This document shows positions 1 to 11,300 of a stretch of DNA of 64,000 nt, piece after piece. The DNA is taken from NCBI GenBank assembly GCA_040954595.2, contig CM082583.2:1054001-1118000 (forward strand), in the 5' to 3' direction. The stretch is from Balanoglossus misakiensis (taxonomy: Eukaryota; Hemichordata). Each line of letters opens with the position of its first letter. The first letter of the stretch is position 1. The notes below the pieces were generated by a model. It searched no databases. It was not told the origin of the DNA and saw nothing but the letters and a program-made list of their open reading frames with translations. Made by a program: the position numbers and the translations under genes.

Positions 1-2526
1 TTACTTGGTGGCGTGCCGGGAAGGAAGGTGTTCTCCTCAGCTCAACTGCCACCAATAAACTGGCCCACAGCAGATGAGTTCATTTCAACAGGTGCCAAGC
101 TCTTCGGCTAGAATAGATAAAATATATTGATGCCGCAATGAATGAATGAAAACAGTATGAATGACCAGTCAATGGAGCTCTCCAATGGCACGTAAGATTC
201 TAGAATAGGCAAATTTGCAATTACACTCACTCGCATGAATGAATGCTGGCATCTGTGGTGGGCGGCGTGGAACTTTACTTGGTGGCGTGCCGGGAAAGTA
301 GGTGCTCTCCTCAGCTCAACTGCCACCAATAAACTGGCCCACAGCAGATGAGTTCATTTCAACAGGTGCCAAGCTCTTTGGCTAGAATAGATAAAATATA
401 TTGATGCCGCAATGAATGAATGAAAACAGTATGAATGACCAGTCAATGGAGCTCTCCAATGGCACGTAAGATCTGTCTTGAAATTGCAGAAAGTACTCTA
501 ATTTGAAACAGGGTTAAAGACCATACAACACACCCAGCAGTGAGGGCGCTTTAGTGCATGTACACAATTAATAATTGATGCAGGACGGCTTGCCAATTAA
601 ATGTCTATTTTACAGAAAATATAAGGTACTTTCTCCATTTCCATTACAGATCTAGAATAGGCAAATTTGCAATTACACTCACTCGCATGAATGAATGCTG
701 GCATCTGTGGTGGGCGCCGTGGAACTTTACTTGGTGGCGTGCCGGGAAGGAAGGTGCTCTCCTCAGCTCAACTGCCACCAATAAACTGGCCCACAGCAGA
801 TGAGTTCATTTCAACAGGTGCCAAGCTCTTTGGCTAGAATAGATAAAATATATTGATGCCGCAATGAATGAATGAAAACAGTATGAATGACCAGTCAATG
901 GAGCTCTCCAATGGCACGTAAGATTCTAGAATAGGCAAATTTGCAATTACACTCACTCGCATGAATGAATGCTGGCATCTGTGGTGGGCGGCGTGGAACT
1001 TTACTTGGTGGCGTGCCGGGAAGGAAGGTGCTCTCCTCAGCTCAACTGCCACCAATAAACTGGCCCACAGCAGATGAGTTCATTTCAACAGGTGCCAAGC
1101 TCTTTGGCTAGAATAGATAAAATATATTGATGCCGCAATGAATGAATGAAAACAGTATGAATGACCAGTCAACGGAGCTCTCCAATGGCACGTAAGATCT
1201 GTCTTGAAATTGCAGAAAGTACTCTAATTTGAAACAGGGTTAAAGACCATACAACACACCCAGCAGTGAGGGCGCTTTAGTGCATGTACACAATTAATAA
1301 TTGATGCAGGACGGCTTGCCAATTAAATGTCTATTTTACAGAAAATATAAGGTACTTTCTCCATTTCCATTACAGATCTAGAATAGGCAAATTTGCAATT
1401 ACACTCACTCGCATGAATGAATGCTGGCATCTGTGGTGGGCGGCGTGGAACTTTACTTGGTGGCGTGCCGGGAAGGAAGGTGCTCTCCTCAGCTCAACTG
1501 CCACCAATAAACTGGCCCACAGCAGATGAGTTCATTTCAACAGGTGCCAAGCTCTTTGGCTAGAATAGATAAAATATATTGATGCCGCAATGAATGAATG
1601 AAAACAGTATGAATGACCAGTCAATGGAGCTCTCCAATGGCACGTAAGATTCTAGAATAGGCAAATTTGCAATTACACTCACTCGCATGAATTAATGCTG
1701 GCATCTGTGGTGGGCGGCGTGGAACTTTACTTGGTGGCGTGCCGGGAAGGAAGGTGCTCTCCTCAGCTCAACTGCCACCAATAAACTGGCCCACAGCAGA
1801 TGAGTTCATTTAAACAGGTGCCAAGCTCTTTGGCTAGAATAGATAAAATATATTGATGCCGCAATGAATGAATGAAAACAGTATGAATGACCAGTCAATG
1901 GAGCTCTCCAATGGCACGTAAGATCTGTCTTGAAATTGCAGAAAGTACTCTAATTTGAAACAGGGTTAAAGACCATACAACACACCCAGCAGTGAGGGCG
2001 CTTTAGTGCATGTACACAATTAATAATTGATGCAGGACGGCTTGCCAATTAAATGTCTATTTTACAGAAAATATAAGGTACTTTCTCCATTTCCATTACA
2101 GATCTAGAATAGGCAAATTTGCAATTACACTCACTCGCATGAATGAATGCTGGCATCTGTGGTGGGCGGCGTGGAACTTTACTTGGTGGCGTGCCGGGAA
2201 GGAAGGTGCTCTCCTCAGCTCAACTGCCACCAATAAACTGGCCCACAGCAGATGAGTTCATTTCAACAGGTGCCAAGCTCTTTGGCTAGAATAGTTAAAA
2301 TATATTGATGCCGCAATGAATGAATGAAAACAGTATGAATGACCAGTCAATGGAGCTCTCCAATGGCACGTAAGATCTGTCTTGAAATTGCAGAAAGTAC
2401 TCTAATTTGAAACAGGGTTAAAGACCATACAACACACCCAGCAGTGAGGGCGCTTTAGTGCATGTACACAATTAATAATTGATGCAGGACGGCTTGCCAA
2501 TTAAATGTCTATTTTACAGAAAATAT
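1..2526. repeat. Satellite array 1, alternating 274-bp and 452-bp units
   Basis: Units begin with TTACTTGGTGGCGTGCC at 1, 275, 727, 1001, 1453, 1727 and 2179, so spacings alternate 274 and 452 and the higher-order period is 726 bp. The 452-bp form is the 274-bp form plus a 178-bp module inserted after GCACGTAAGAT. Units differ by only a few bases. The array runs off the left edge of the window and breaks inside the last 178-bp module near 2526. Short open frames recur in every unit with the array period and are not believed to be genes. Confidence 0.95.
472..649. repeat. 178-bp module inside every second satellite unit (first copy)
   Basis: This module separates short from long units. Copies follow at about 1198, 1924 and 2376 (the last truncated) in array 1, and about 17413, 18139 and 18591 in array 2. 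It carries AGAAAGTAC near its left end and GTACTTTCT near its right end, a possible 9-bp inverted repeat, so it could be an old miniature transposon that was amplified with the satellite. Together with the preceding GTAAG and its terminal TTACAG it also looks superficially like an intron. Confidence 0.7.
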
Positions 2527-2819
2527 TTGTACATGAAAAACCAAATTCAGTTTGTTTTCCTTCTGAAAATACAGCAGTCAAATGGATAAATAATACCTTT
2601 TCAATTCTTTCTTAAAGCATGACTTTGATGAGACAGATTTGATATGTTGCATATTTGAGCACCATAATATTTCACTGTATGTTGACCCACATTTGTGGCG
2701 TATTTTGGAACCAGAAGATTCCCTTTTTCTTTTGACCTTGTTGGATAAATGTGTTCAATATTAACTGTGGAATTGTTAGTGGGAAGTTTTCATGAATACA
2801 ATCGTAAACAAATAGTGCT

Positions 2820-3190
2820 ACTTGATACTCATGTTGCCTATATATATTGATGCAATGAATGAATGAACACAATACGCATTTTGTTTCAGCTGTTAAGGGG
2901 TGTAGTTTGGTTGACCAGGCAATGAACTCCAAATGCCTCTAAGAATTCTAAAATAGGCATTATGAATTATTCAGCAAATACAAGGTCAGTCCTGATACTC
3001 ACTCACATGAATGCTTGCATCTGTGTTGACAGGTAGACCCCAACATTGCGTGTTGGCTTGCACGGAATAAACGTTGTCTCCTCTGAACAGTTGCCACAGG
3101 TAAAATGGGCCAACAGCAGATGAGTTGATTTTAGCAGGTGGCACTCCCCTTTTGAATGATGGCATCTGTGTTGACAACGCGGATCCACTT
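2820..3190. repeat. Diverged relative of the 274-bp satellite
   Basis: This segment retains landmarks of the array in the same order: TGATGCAATGAATGAATGAA, a GACCAGGCAATG block, TCTAAAATAGGC, an ACTCACATGAATGCTTGC block, and a CAACAGCAGATGAGTTGATT block. They are separated by many substitutions and small indels. It is therefore a single, much older copy next to a nearly identical array. Nothing coding is supported here. Confidence 0.7.
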
Positions 3191-4159
3191 CTCTGTCATG
3201 TGTCACCTCCAGCATCATGTTGCAGACAAGTTGTGTTCTGTTTTTCTGGGTGAAGAAATTAAATTCACATCATTGGTAAATCTAAAACGGACTGGTTACT
3301 CCACTGACATTCAGCCTAAGTCTGTGTGATACGCAACTCAGACCAACTCAGCTCGGCTCAAATGGCGCGTTGAATTAATCATTCGTTTGCCAGACGGCCT
3401 TATTTGACCTTGTTTACATGGCCTGTGAGGGCGTACTTTACGCGTTAATTTCTGGCAAGGCCTTCCAACCCTCAGTGGTGATCTCTTCACTGCTAACACG
3501 TTCCGAACTAATTTCGGAATTCCACATTCCGAAAAAATTATCCGTACTATTTGCATATACTTAATAGAATGAGTGTGCAATACTTAGAGGTTTACAAATG
3601 TGACATTAGATTTACATTTGTCATCCTTTATTTTGCGCCAGACCTTCCCAAAAATGTGTGATCAGTGTAAAATTCAGCTGAACTTTCCAGATTTTTTACT
3701 GAACATGAAGCCTAAAGCGGCTTTTTTTTTGGGGGGGGGGGGATGAGAATGACCTTAAAAAGTAAACAATGATAAAAACATGTCCAATAAATAGTAACAC
3801 TTATATCTGATGAAAAATTTCTCAAATTTAAAAGGAATTCCGAAAATTGTCCGGAAATTCCGAAATTTAGCTGTATTATGCTAGCTGTTTTAAAAGAACA
3901 GTGTCTTCTAAAATAAATCTAGATTGTTCCTTATGTATAAAATCTCAACGAGACAAAACTCATTCAAAAGGGTTGTCTATAGGCTACTTGCAAATTGGAC
4001 ATTTCGTTAATACAGTCAGAAACAGTGTTAATTTAAAAATGTTTGGGCCGGCTGCATTGTCAATAACACCGAGATTACCCACGCGCCGCAAATTATTGAT
4101 GAAAGCGTTTCAACTGCAGGGTCACACAATACATATCAAATGAGAAGAGGATTACTCAC
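3191..4159. other. Interval without a supported gene
   Basis: The interval is mostly AT-rich and contains a T8/G11 homopolymer junction near 3722-3742. No open frame here has a recognised motif. If the nuclease gene to the right is spliced at its strong donor, its next exon on the minus strand should lie in this interval, but none could be identified. Confidence 0.5.
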
Positions 4160-4521
4160 CTTAGGCACCTGGGATCGTGGTGACACTCCCCTTTTGGGGA
4201 TTTAAAGCACGTCTTTCGTGAAATGTTTAGGAGTCGCGTTTCCTGGACAATGTGCTCTGGGCGGATGCATAGCTTTTCGTTGCAAAGATGAGAACACTCT
4301 AACCGCCTGCCCACCAATTGCACTCCGTTAATTAGGAGTGCAATGTGATGGACATAGGCGGTTAGAGTGTTCTCATCTGTGAACGTAATAGAGCCATAGC
4401 CGTTTCGACAAGCTGCACCCGTCCAGAGCACACAGTCACCGGAAACGCGACTCCTTCTGGCGAGGATGCCTCTCAAACGCTCCTTGGCATTATCTGATAT
4501 GCAGTTGAGCTTGGCCGCCAT
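4160..4521 (-). CDS. HNH / His-Me finger homing-endonuclease-like protein (probable partial gene)
   Basis: Starting at ATG 4519-4521, about 120 residues are encoded. Motifs in order are CVLWTGA, NGYGSITF, YVHH, a CSHLCNEKLC block, RPEH, and a terminal ECHHDPRC. This cysteine/histidine layout is that of the zinc-loop His-Me finger nucleases (zf-His_Me_endon; the I-PpoI group), which cut double-stranded DNA. A longer open frame extends to 4632 but its extra residues show no family likeness. The open frame stops at 4156-4158, inside AAG|GTGAGT, a consensus splice donor, so the exon probably ends at 4160 and the gene may continue at lower coordinates. The coding sequence is a large inverted repeat (see separate entry). 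Activity cannot be judged from sequence. Family assignment is fairly sure; gene completeness is not. Confidence 0.72.
4230..4454. repeat. 225-bp imperfect palindrome inside the HNH coding sequence
   Basis: The outer arms share GGAGTCGCGTTTCC (4230-4243) and its complement (4441-4454), followed by a related GTGCTCTGG block. The middle arms are a perfect 22-bp inverted repeat at 4286-4307 and 4357-4378. The inner arms are a perfect 10-bp inverted repeat at 4317-4326 and 4335-4344 around an 8-base loop. One arm lacks about 12-25 bases relative to the other. Both arms are read through by the same frame, one encoding the N-terminal and the other the C-terminal nuclease motifs. Confidence 0.9.
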
Positions 4522-4632
4522 AATGTAGTATAGAGCAAGTTGACTTCTGCCAAGCAAGATCAAATGACAGTGTTTACGCAAGATGCTGTAAATCAGCGAA
4601 AAGGCGCGGCGAAGGATGTGGGAGAGCGTCAC

Positions 4633-5425
4633 ATCATTGGCTATGTACTTATAGTCAAATTTGGGCTGACAAGATTCTGCCCACCAGGAGCTCGCGGCAA
4701 ACGTCTAAAGCCTCTTTTAATGTGATCAATTTACACCCGTGGCATAATTAATAGGTTTGTGTTTTCAGAAGTGTCTCTGCGTCAAAATGCCAAGCAAATA
4801 ACATGTAAATTCATCATCGTTGGAAAACGAATATAACAGTCGCTCTAGGGAAATCAACCCTGCACAGTCACCGGCACCCATCACACATACACAAAATAAC
4901 TTGGAACGGACAAATAAATGTACATTTTGGCAGTCGCGCCGTAAGATTTTTTTTATGGTATGACTATCACCTATCAAAATACATTTCAGTCGACGTAAAT
5001 AGGAAAAGAAAATGATTAATTAAATTAACACCACTGACTGAGATCACCTCGCACCAAAACCCAGAAAAAAACCCACAGTTTCTCAGTGGTTAAAAAAATC
5101 TGGGAAAGCGTTAGGCAATCTCAGTTTTAAATTACAATTGAATCAAACTGAAGAAAACATTGGTGTACTATGGTGTCACCCACGCTGATCCAGTCTCTAG
5201 TTCAACTTCTCTATGACGTTGTAAACTGTAAACAAATAAATGAAAAAAATGGGTTAATTAAGTAAAATGCTTTGTATGATTTCAACATTTGTCGCGAATA
5301 GTCCACCCACCCGGATCAAGGTGATTTGCACGGGAATTTTGTTCCTGATACAAACATTTTCACGTCCCCCCCCCCCCCCGCCGCGCCGCCGTTACGACAC
5401 CCCGAAGCGTTGATGTGTTAATGCC
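4633..5425. other. Interval between the nuclease and SET genes, no gene seen
   Basis: AT-rich sequence with a poly-C tract followed by GC-rich bases near 5367-5392. The short open frames have no recognisable content. It would hold the promoter of the minus-strand nuclease gene and the 3' untranslated region of the minus-strand SET gene, but no specific element is recognised. Confidence 0.45.
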
Positions 5426-6751
5426 TTAATTTTCAGGAAAAGTTTGAGAACCACTGAAGAAATCCTCTTCACCCCCGTCACCGTAATCATACAAAAGCTC
5501 TACTCCCTGACAAAGATTCCTGGTTGCAAAGAAAACCAGGCGCTCTCCGATCCGAACCGGTACCAAGTTGGCGTTCTGCTGACTGTGATTTATTAGGCCT
5601 GCTAAATTTTCTTCACCGGCTGGGACATCGTATCCGTCAATGCTGCGTTAATGAGGAAAATATAGACAATATTACGTTTTCTATTTCGACAGATGCTTTG
5701 CAATATATGACCATATATTCGACTAAGTGATACACTCACACAACGTGTCTCTTTCCAATGTAGAGATGGAACATGCGTGGTCGTTTCCCCTCTGCCCTGT
5801 AAAGCTCATCACGCCGACTAGCTTCTTCAACGCTAATAACCGTGCCCCGGTATTCGCAGACGACGTCCCAGGCTTGAATATCCCTCGTCGAAAACGCGCA
5901 CCGTCCTGCGTCCCGGCGATCGCGAACAGTTCTCACCTAAATATATCATATACATTCTTCATTAGTGTTGCAAACTTCCTGGTACAGTGTGTACCGTTTT
6001 ACAAGCCCTTGCAATCCTACCAGTTTGCTATTAACTGTTGTTTTTCATTTTTGTATTCTTCATTGACAATTTTATAAATCCTGCCAAAAATTAATGGCAT
6101 TTGTGGACAGAAGCAGACCACGTTTGCACTTGGACACCCATTGACACACTCATTGCAACGTTCTATTGTCCTAGTCCAAACAAAACACCATTCTTACCTC
6201 GATCGGAACGGTCACGCTGGCGTCATCAAGAAATGCCCTTGCCCTGGTCTGAAGTACACTGTGCTCAGGTTTCCCCGTTGAGATTCTTCGCGAACCAGCT
6301 TTCAGACGAACACCTCTATAAATATTAACCCCGGCCGACTTTGATTTGGTAACGCTCTTCTCTTGAAGCATCCGCGCTCCAAATTGCTATAGTGTCAACG
6401 AAGAGATATGTGAAAAACTTCCTTTTCGTTAAGTTACAGGTTTAAAAGAGACAGAAAACGAGTCCCTTGGGGGAGGGAGGGGGGGGGAAAGAAAAATGCG
6501 ATCATTCTCACCTTGAAAAATCGAGCTTTAGTAACCATAATCATTACTTGATTGTCCGCCGACGAATAGTTTTCAACCCAACATTTGTAGCTCTCAAATA
6601 CAGTACTGGACTGGACTTCATCCTCTGAACGACCTGAAAATACCAATTGCTCACCGATCCACTTTTGAAGAAAGGGACACTGAACTGAGCGGTGCCGTTC
6701 GTTGATTACAGACCGCACATTGCCTTGTCTCTTCCTGCGCCAGCTAGCCAT
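5426..6751 (-). CDS. SET-domain lysine methyltransferase-like protein, four exons
   Basis: Exons (minus strand) 6751-6512, 6386-6198, 5936-5740 and 5642-5426 join in consistent phase to give 280 residues ending at TAA 5426-5428. All junctions are GT-AG; the donors are GTGAGA, GTAAGA and GTGAGT. Residues 144-264 form a SET domain: GRCAFSTRD, CEYRG (171-174), LINHS (225-229) and ELLYDYGD (257-264). These are the parts that bind S-adenosylmethionine and form the lysine channel, and they most resemble the KMT5A/SETD8 type. The post-SET cysteines of other families are absent, as in KMT5A. Residues 1-110 are a separate small domain with a YKCWVENY...FFK pattern, possibly winged-helix, of unknown role. 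It lies between a nuclease and two transposase genes, so it may be element cargo; a host gene captured between insertions is also possible. Confidence 0.8.
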
Positions 6752-6842
6752 GTTCAGTATATACAGAATGGTTGACTCGAGGTAGAAGAATTATCAGTCA
6801 CTCTCTCGTCGATGACGCATTCCGAACAATAGCCCAGGGTCG

Positions 6843-6852
6843 CTTTTATATA
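6843..6852 (-). promoter_or_regulatory. TATA box candidate of the SET gene
   Basis: On the minus strand the bases read TATATAAAAG, 92 bases upstream of the ATG at 6751. That spacing allows a transcription start near 6815 and a short leader. It is the only strong TATA-like motif directly upstream. No initiator element was identified. Confidence 0.45.
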
Positions 6853-6859
6853 CGCCGTT

Positions 6860-7460
6860 TCCGTGAAATGTCACATTTGCATAATTTCGTATTAAGGATG
6901 TACGTTCGGAAAAAATGAATGTATTGTCATTTTTTTTAAATATAATTTTTTGGATGCTAACATACAAGGGTAATCCAAAAATGAAAAAAAATATAGGGTC
7001 ACCGTGCTTGTTTTTCAATAAAATGGCAATAAAAAAATACGCTTTTTCCCAAAATTCACTAAAATTCATCATGATAAGATATAATTTTGTAAGTCGTATA
7101 ATACACAATTTTTGTACATTTCTATTATAACGAAGTTTTAAAATAAAACCCAAAATGTAAACAAACAGTTTAGTCAAGAACATAAATGATAGTGATAATT
7201 TCAATATTTATTTTTTTACCATTTTTTCCAAAATATGTGCCTTAAATTTAAGGAATTCAAAATGATTGTTTGTAAATATAAAACCTTTCTACTATTGTCA
7301 ATTTCACCAATATTTGATATATGTTAGCCCATGCCTTATATTTTCTAAAAATGTACTTTTTTTAATATGTCACCGTGCTCGTTTTTCCACAAATTTGGAA
7401 AATACGACCTTTCTGGGGCCTCTGGCACCATTTTTGTATTCTCTATAGGTTAACGTTGGG
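6860..7460. other. Very AT-rich non-coding stretch
   Basis: Long A and T runs with no supported gene. A GTCACCGTGCTYGTTTTTC block occurs twice, near 6999 and 7370, suggesting an old, diverged tandem duplication of roughly 370 bp. Style and composition recall the AT-rich half of the 2-kb satellite at the right of the window, but identity was not established. Confidence 0.4.
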
Positions 7461-7639
7461 GGCGCCCTTTGTGGCAAAGCTGGAAAATTATCAAATCAAA
7501 GTAATGTTAAGAGAAATATGATTCCATCCCATATTCAATTGTTCACAGATACATGTAAGGTAATATCTTCTCAGTTGTATTTGATTACATTTAATTGTAA
7601 GGCATAATATCAGGACTGGTAAGTTTTTGGCAGGACTGG

Positions 7640-7860
7640 CAACTTTTTGAAGTTGCCAGTCCTGGTGACTGGTTGATGTTTACTACGAATTTCGAACACT
7701 GCTACACACCAAATATCAATGTGGTATGCGCAGCAGTTTTCAAGTTTTTGATGTGATCGGAAATACAGACAGACATACATCCATACATACAGACATCCAA
7801 TCCAGTAAGGTCCCATGGTATATATGTATATACCAAACGGGCCCTAACAAAACCAAACTG
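7640..7860. repeat. Dispersed repeat copy with palindromic end
   Basis: Shares with 33990-34190 the blocks CACACCAAATATCAA, TTTTCAAGTTTTTGATGTG and a CAGACATACATAC-type run. It ends in GGTCCCATGGTATATATGTA, a partly palindromic end also present at 33990-34190 and, alone, at 37655-37715. The inner part near 7630 also has inverted CAACTTTTTGAAGTTGCCAG. It is probably a non-autonomous transposon family; no coding content. Confidence 0.65.
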
Positions 7861-8099
7861 GCTGCATGCAAGTAAGACAGGGATAGTACAACAATACGAA
7901 CAAAATATTTTTATTTCAATAGGCCAGTGACCTATCAATTAATCTTTATTGGGGATGTAAACATGTAAATTGTGCACCTTTTTATGCATGTGTCTCTTCC
8001 ATAGAATTACATATTGAGAATTGCTAGAAAACCCGCTAGGCTTCTACTATTGTCATTTTCCTGAAATTATACACATAACATTCAACTGTGGATTTATTT

Positions 8100-8270
8100 G
8101 GAGCTTGACTCACAGCTGCCAGTGTCTACAAACGTTCACATCTACACAAGTCAGAAAGGGAATGCTAAAGGAGAGAACAAAATGTATCATAGGCCAGAGA
8201 AGTTACAAACAGCAGACATATGTGATAAGATTCAGCCAATCAAAGCTCCTGCCTACTTTTACATAGACTA
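8100..8270 (+). pseudogene. Inverted, degraded fragment of the exonuclease exon
   Basis: The 27 bases at 8192-8218 are identical to the sense strand of the exonuclease exon (complement of 8758-8784). CTCACAGCTGCCAGT near 8110 matches the complement of another part of the same exon near 8866-8884 in order. The intervening sequence has diverged or been lost. It lies just downstream of the gene's stop codon in opposite orientation, so a read-through transcript could fold back on itself. Confidence 0.7.
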
Positions 8271-8355
8271 ACACAATGGTAATTTTGCAATATATTTTCC
8301 ATGATTATATTTCACGTAAGTTAAAACAACGACAAAAACAAAGCCCATTTCCCAC

Positions 8356-11300
8356 CTATCGACAACTTTCTAAAAAGTCATTTACATTCTTGATTATTGA
8401 ACTGCTCTTTGTAACACGTGCTTTCCCAGATATTTGTTTTTCTGAAAATAAATAAAATATACCAACATTTTTGTCACGCTTGTGCACAAGTTTTAAATGA
8501 TTAAATTGAAGGCCAGAGCCGGCAATCTTTTTAAGCATACCGTCACTGACAATGCCTTTCAAAATATGTAAAGTAGACAGGTTTGTTTTTTTCATTTGTA
8601 AATAATTTAACGATTCAATAACAAATGCTACAGTGAATGTATGTTTAAAAAGTTCAGTTTCTGATGGCCCAACTCTACTCATAAGACACTGTAGAGCCTT
8701 GACATCTGCCAAGGCATCATGCGCAGCATAGGAACCCCCCACAATACCCTCATACAGTGTCTGCTGTTTGTAACTTCTCTGGCCAGGAAGTACCATTTTG
8801 AGAAGAGGTAGAGAGTCAAGAAAACCAGAAATAGATTTATCTATTTCAGTTTTCATACCACAAGAACTGGCAGCTGTGAGTAAAACTCTACTATCGAAAT
8901 TCTTAACGTTGTGCCCAATGAGAACTGCATTATCTATGCTCTGAAGGTATTCCACAAACATCAGCAGAGCTTCTCTAATAGGGAATGAGGTGACTTCTAT
9001 GCCATTGTGACTCATTTTATTACCGTTCATGAAGATGCCAGTTACAGCCGAAGCTTCTTTAGTGATAGGTCTTTTAGGTGTAACGTATACATTGAACGAC
9101 CTCTCTTGGCAAACTGCAGCTATCTGCGTTATGTGTGCTGATGTTCCTGTAATAATAACATACAGTATATCTATGGTCAGATAAACAAAAACGTTTAGAA
9201 ATATTAGTGGTTATTTGGACGAGTTGCGAAGAATGCATCGCCTCATCGACCAAACTTCAAGTAATAATACCTTTATCATACATGCATCCCTAAAAAGCTG
9301 TATGATTTGCGAAAATGCGCCCAGATAAACGATTTCACGGCACCTTGGAATTGTGGCGGTAGTATCACGGTAGTATCACACATACTGACAATGGTGTTTA
9401 GTACAGATATTAAAGTAAATTGCCATATTACCAAAACCAGTGGTTTCAAGGTCAAAGTAGACTAACTGCTTTGTCTCTACATGAAACGGCTCTGCCTTTG
9501 GTGCTTGTACTGCTGCTGGTACCTCATTTATGTCAGCTCCATCTACAAATATAAACAAATAGAAAGTATTCAAAGGTAAGTCTTTTAAAAGTCCCCTGTC
9601 ACCTTCAGTAGTAATTAGGTTATCTGTAATGTGTACATTCAACTTACACCTGGGAGACATAAGCATTTGTATTTATTCGAGTTAGAGAGGATAGAGAGCT
9701 ATCATGCCTTCATAAGGAATTATTCAAGAAGCTTATCTTCACATTTTACCTGAACTCATGCAAATACTTGTGGAATAGGTTGGCCCTTCTCGTAACTCCT
9801 GGGCTGACTGCAAGGTCTGGCGGGCAGCTTTTAATTCCAATCGTCTCTTCTTGTATTTCTTTGTTATAATAACACTTTGCCTTCGCTTCAGCACCCTGTC
9901 TCGCTTTTCCCCCAGGGAGAGTGTGTGTTTGCCTGGAGACAGCCCAACAACATCATTAACCTGAAAATACATAAGTAATACATACTGGTACTATCTGTCA
10001 AATTGTAATATTTTATCTCTGCATTTACTTACATAGATACATGTACCATAAATAACAAAATATAACATGATTTATAATTTGAATTCTAATAGACATTGTA
10101 AGAAAATGAGAATGCCTGAAATACAGCTGAAATTCAAGCTATTCACACACTTACCTTTGTAACATATGTGTTGCCAATATTTTTCTGTGCAACTGCTGAA
10201 CTGACACGGTAGTTGAGGCTTTCAGATCCGCTGTAGAAATGACTCTTCGGTGCTTTCGATGCAACTGATTTGTTCAGGCTCTCATTACTCTGAGTGCTGT
10301 CTAGATGAGAAAGTTTCTCGGCATATGGGAGAAACTTTTCAAATATGTTCATCAACTCATTCTGAAGAGCCGGATCAGTCAGAGGACGTCCATATGGAAG
10401 AGACTTGTACCTGAAGTTTACAGGATTCTTCAAATAATTACACCATTTGTCAGAACAGAACGAGTGGTCTCCAAAAGGATGCCGTGACAGAGCATTCAGT
10501 CCCTGTTTGAGTTTGTCACTGTTTCCTTTGTTTTGCTGGCACATGTAATTGAAACTTCTCTGAAGATACTTTATAACTTTTACAGATAGCCGTTTGTGTT
10601 TCTTCTGTGCAGCATACAGATCATTAGCCAGGATCTTCTTTATATGATTGCTGTCTGATTTTTTCTGGATGGCTGGATCGACCTCTCTGTGGAGCCTAGA
10701 GATAGTTGAGGTGTCCTCATCACCAACAATTGTTGTCACTTTGCTACCACTTTTATTGCACTGCTTCACCATAGCAACAACCATATCAGACTCCATTGCT
10801 TTCGCAGATCCACCCCAATTCCTCCTGCAGTCATGAGGCTTGGCTTTCTTCTTTCTTGTGGTTGCTGACTCACAAGTTCTGCATCTTTTTGATCTTACTG
10901 CATATCTAATCACCTTGCCAGTTTTTCTTCCAATCATAGTACAGTGACCTACATAAAATAATTTTTTACACAAATTCACTACAAAATACACAATATACAC
11001 TAAGCCTACTTTCAGGCAGATTTCATGTTTGATTTCATTTATAATTACAATAGATAAGTAAACAAAAAATGGTTACCTGAAAGACTATTATATCCTCGAC
11101 CACTCCCTCTGGTTTGCCACGCACCATCAACACTCGCAGAAAGACCACACTCGCCATCTGACCTGTCCATGGGACACAAAAGAATGGGCAAATAATTCAG
11201 TGATCATATAGAAGTGCACGACAAGTGTATTTGCTCTCTTTACTCAAGTCTAAAGAACTGTTAGTGTTGGGTAAATCACTTCTTGGCCATGTACAAAAAA

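Noticed and set aside
108-329. A 73-codon minus-strand frame repeated in many satellite units
   Set aside because: It recurs with the array period, has no recognisable domain, and its conservation is explained by array homogenisation.
464-649. GTAAG...TTACAG as a spliced intron in the satellite
   Set aside because: The module is absent from alternate units, there is no coding frame around it, and the splice-like ends may be chance.
1-2526. CRISPR-like regular repeat
   Set aside because: Units are 274/452 bp with no unique spacers; this is satellite DNA in a eukaryotic genome.
6794-7204. 136-codon AT-rich frame
   Set aside because: Composition-driven, no motif, overlapping frames on both strands of equal quality.
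7610-7938. Cysteine/tyrosine-rich small proteins on the minus strand
   Set aside because: They fall in the dispersed repeat and its CATA-type microsatellite.
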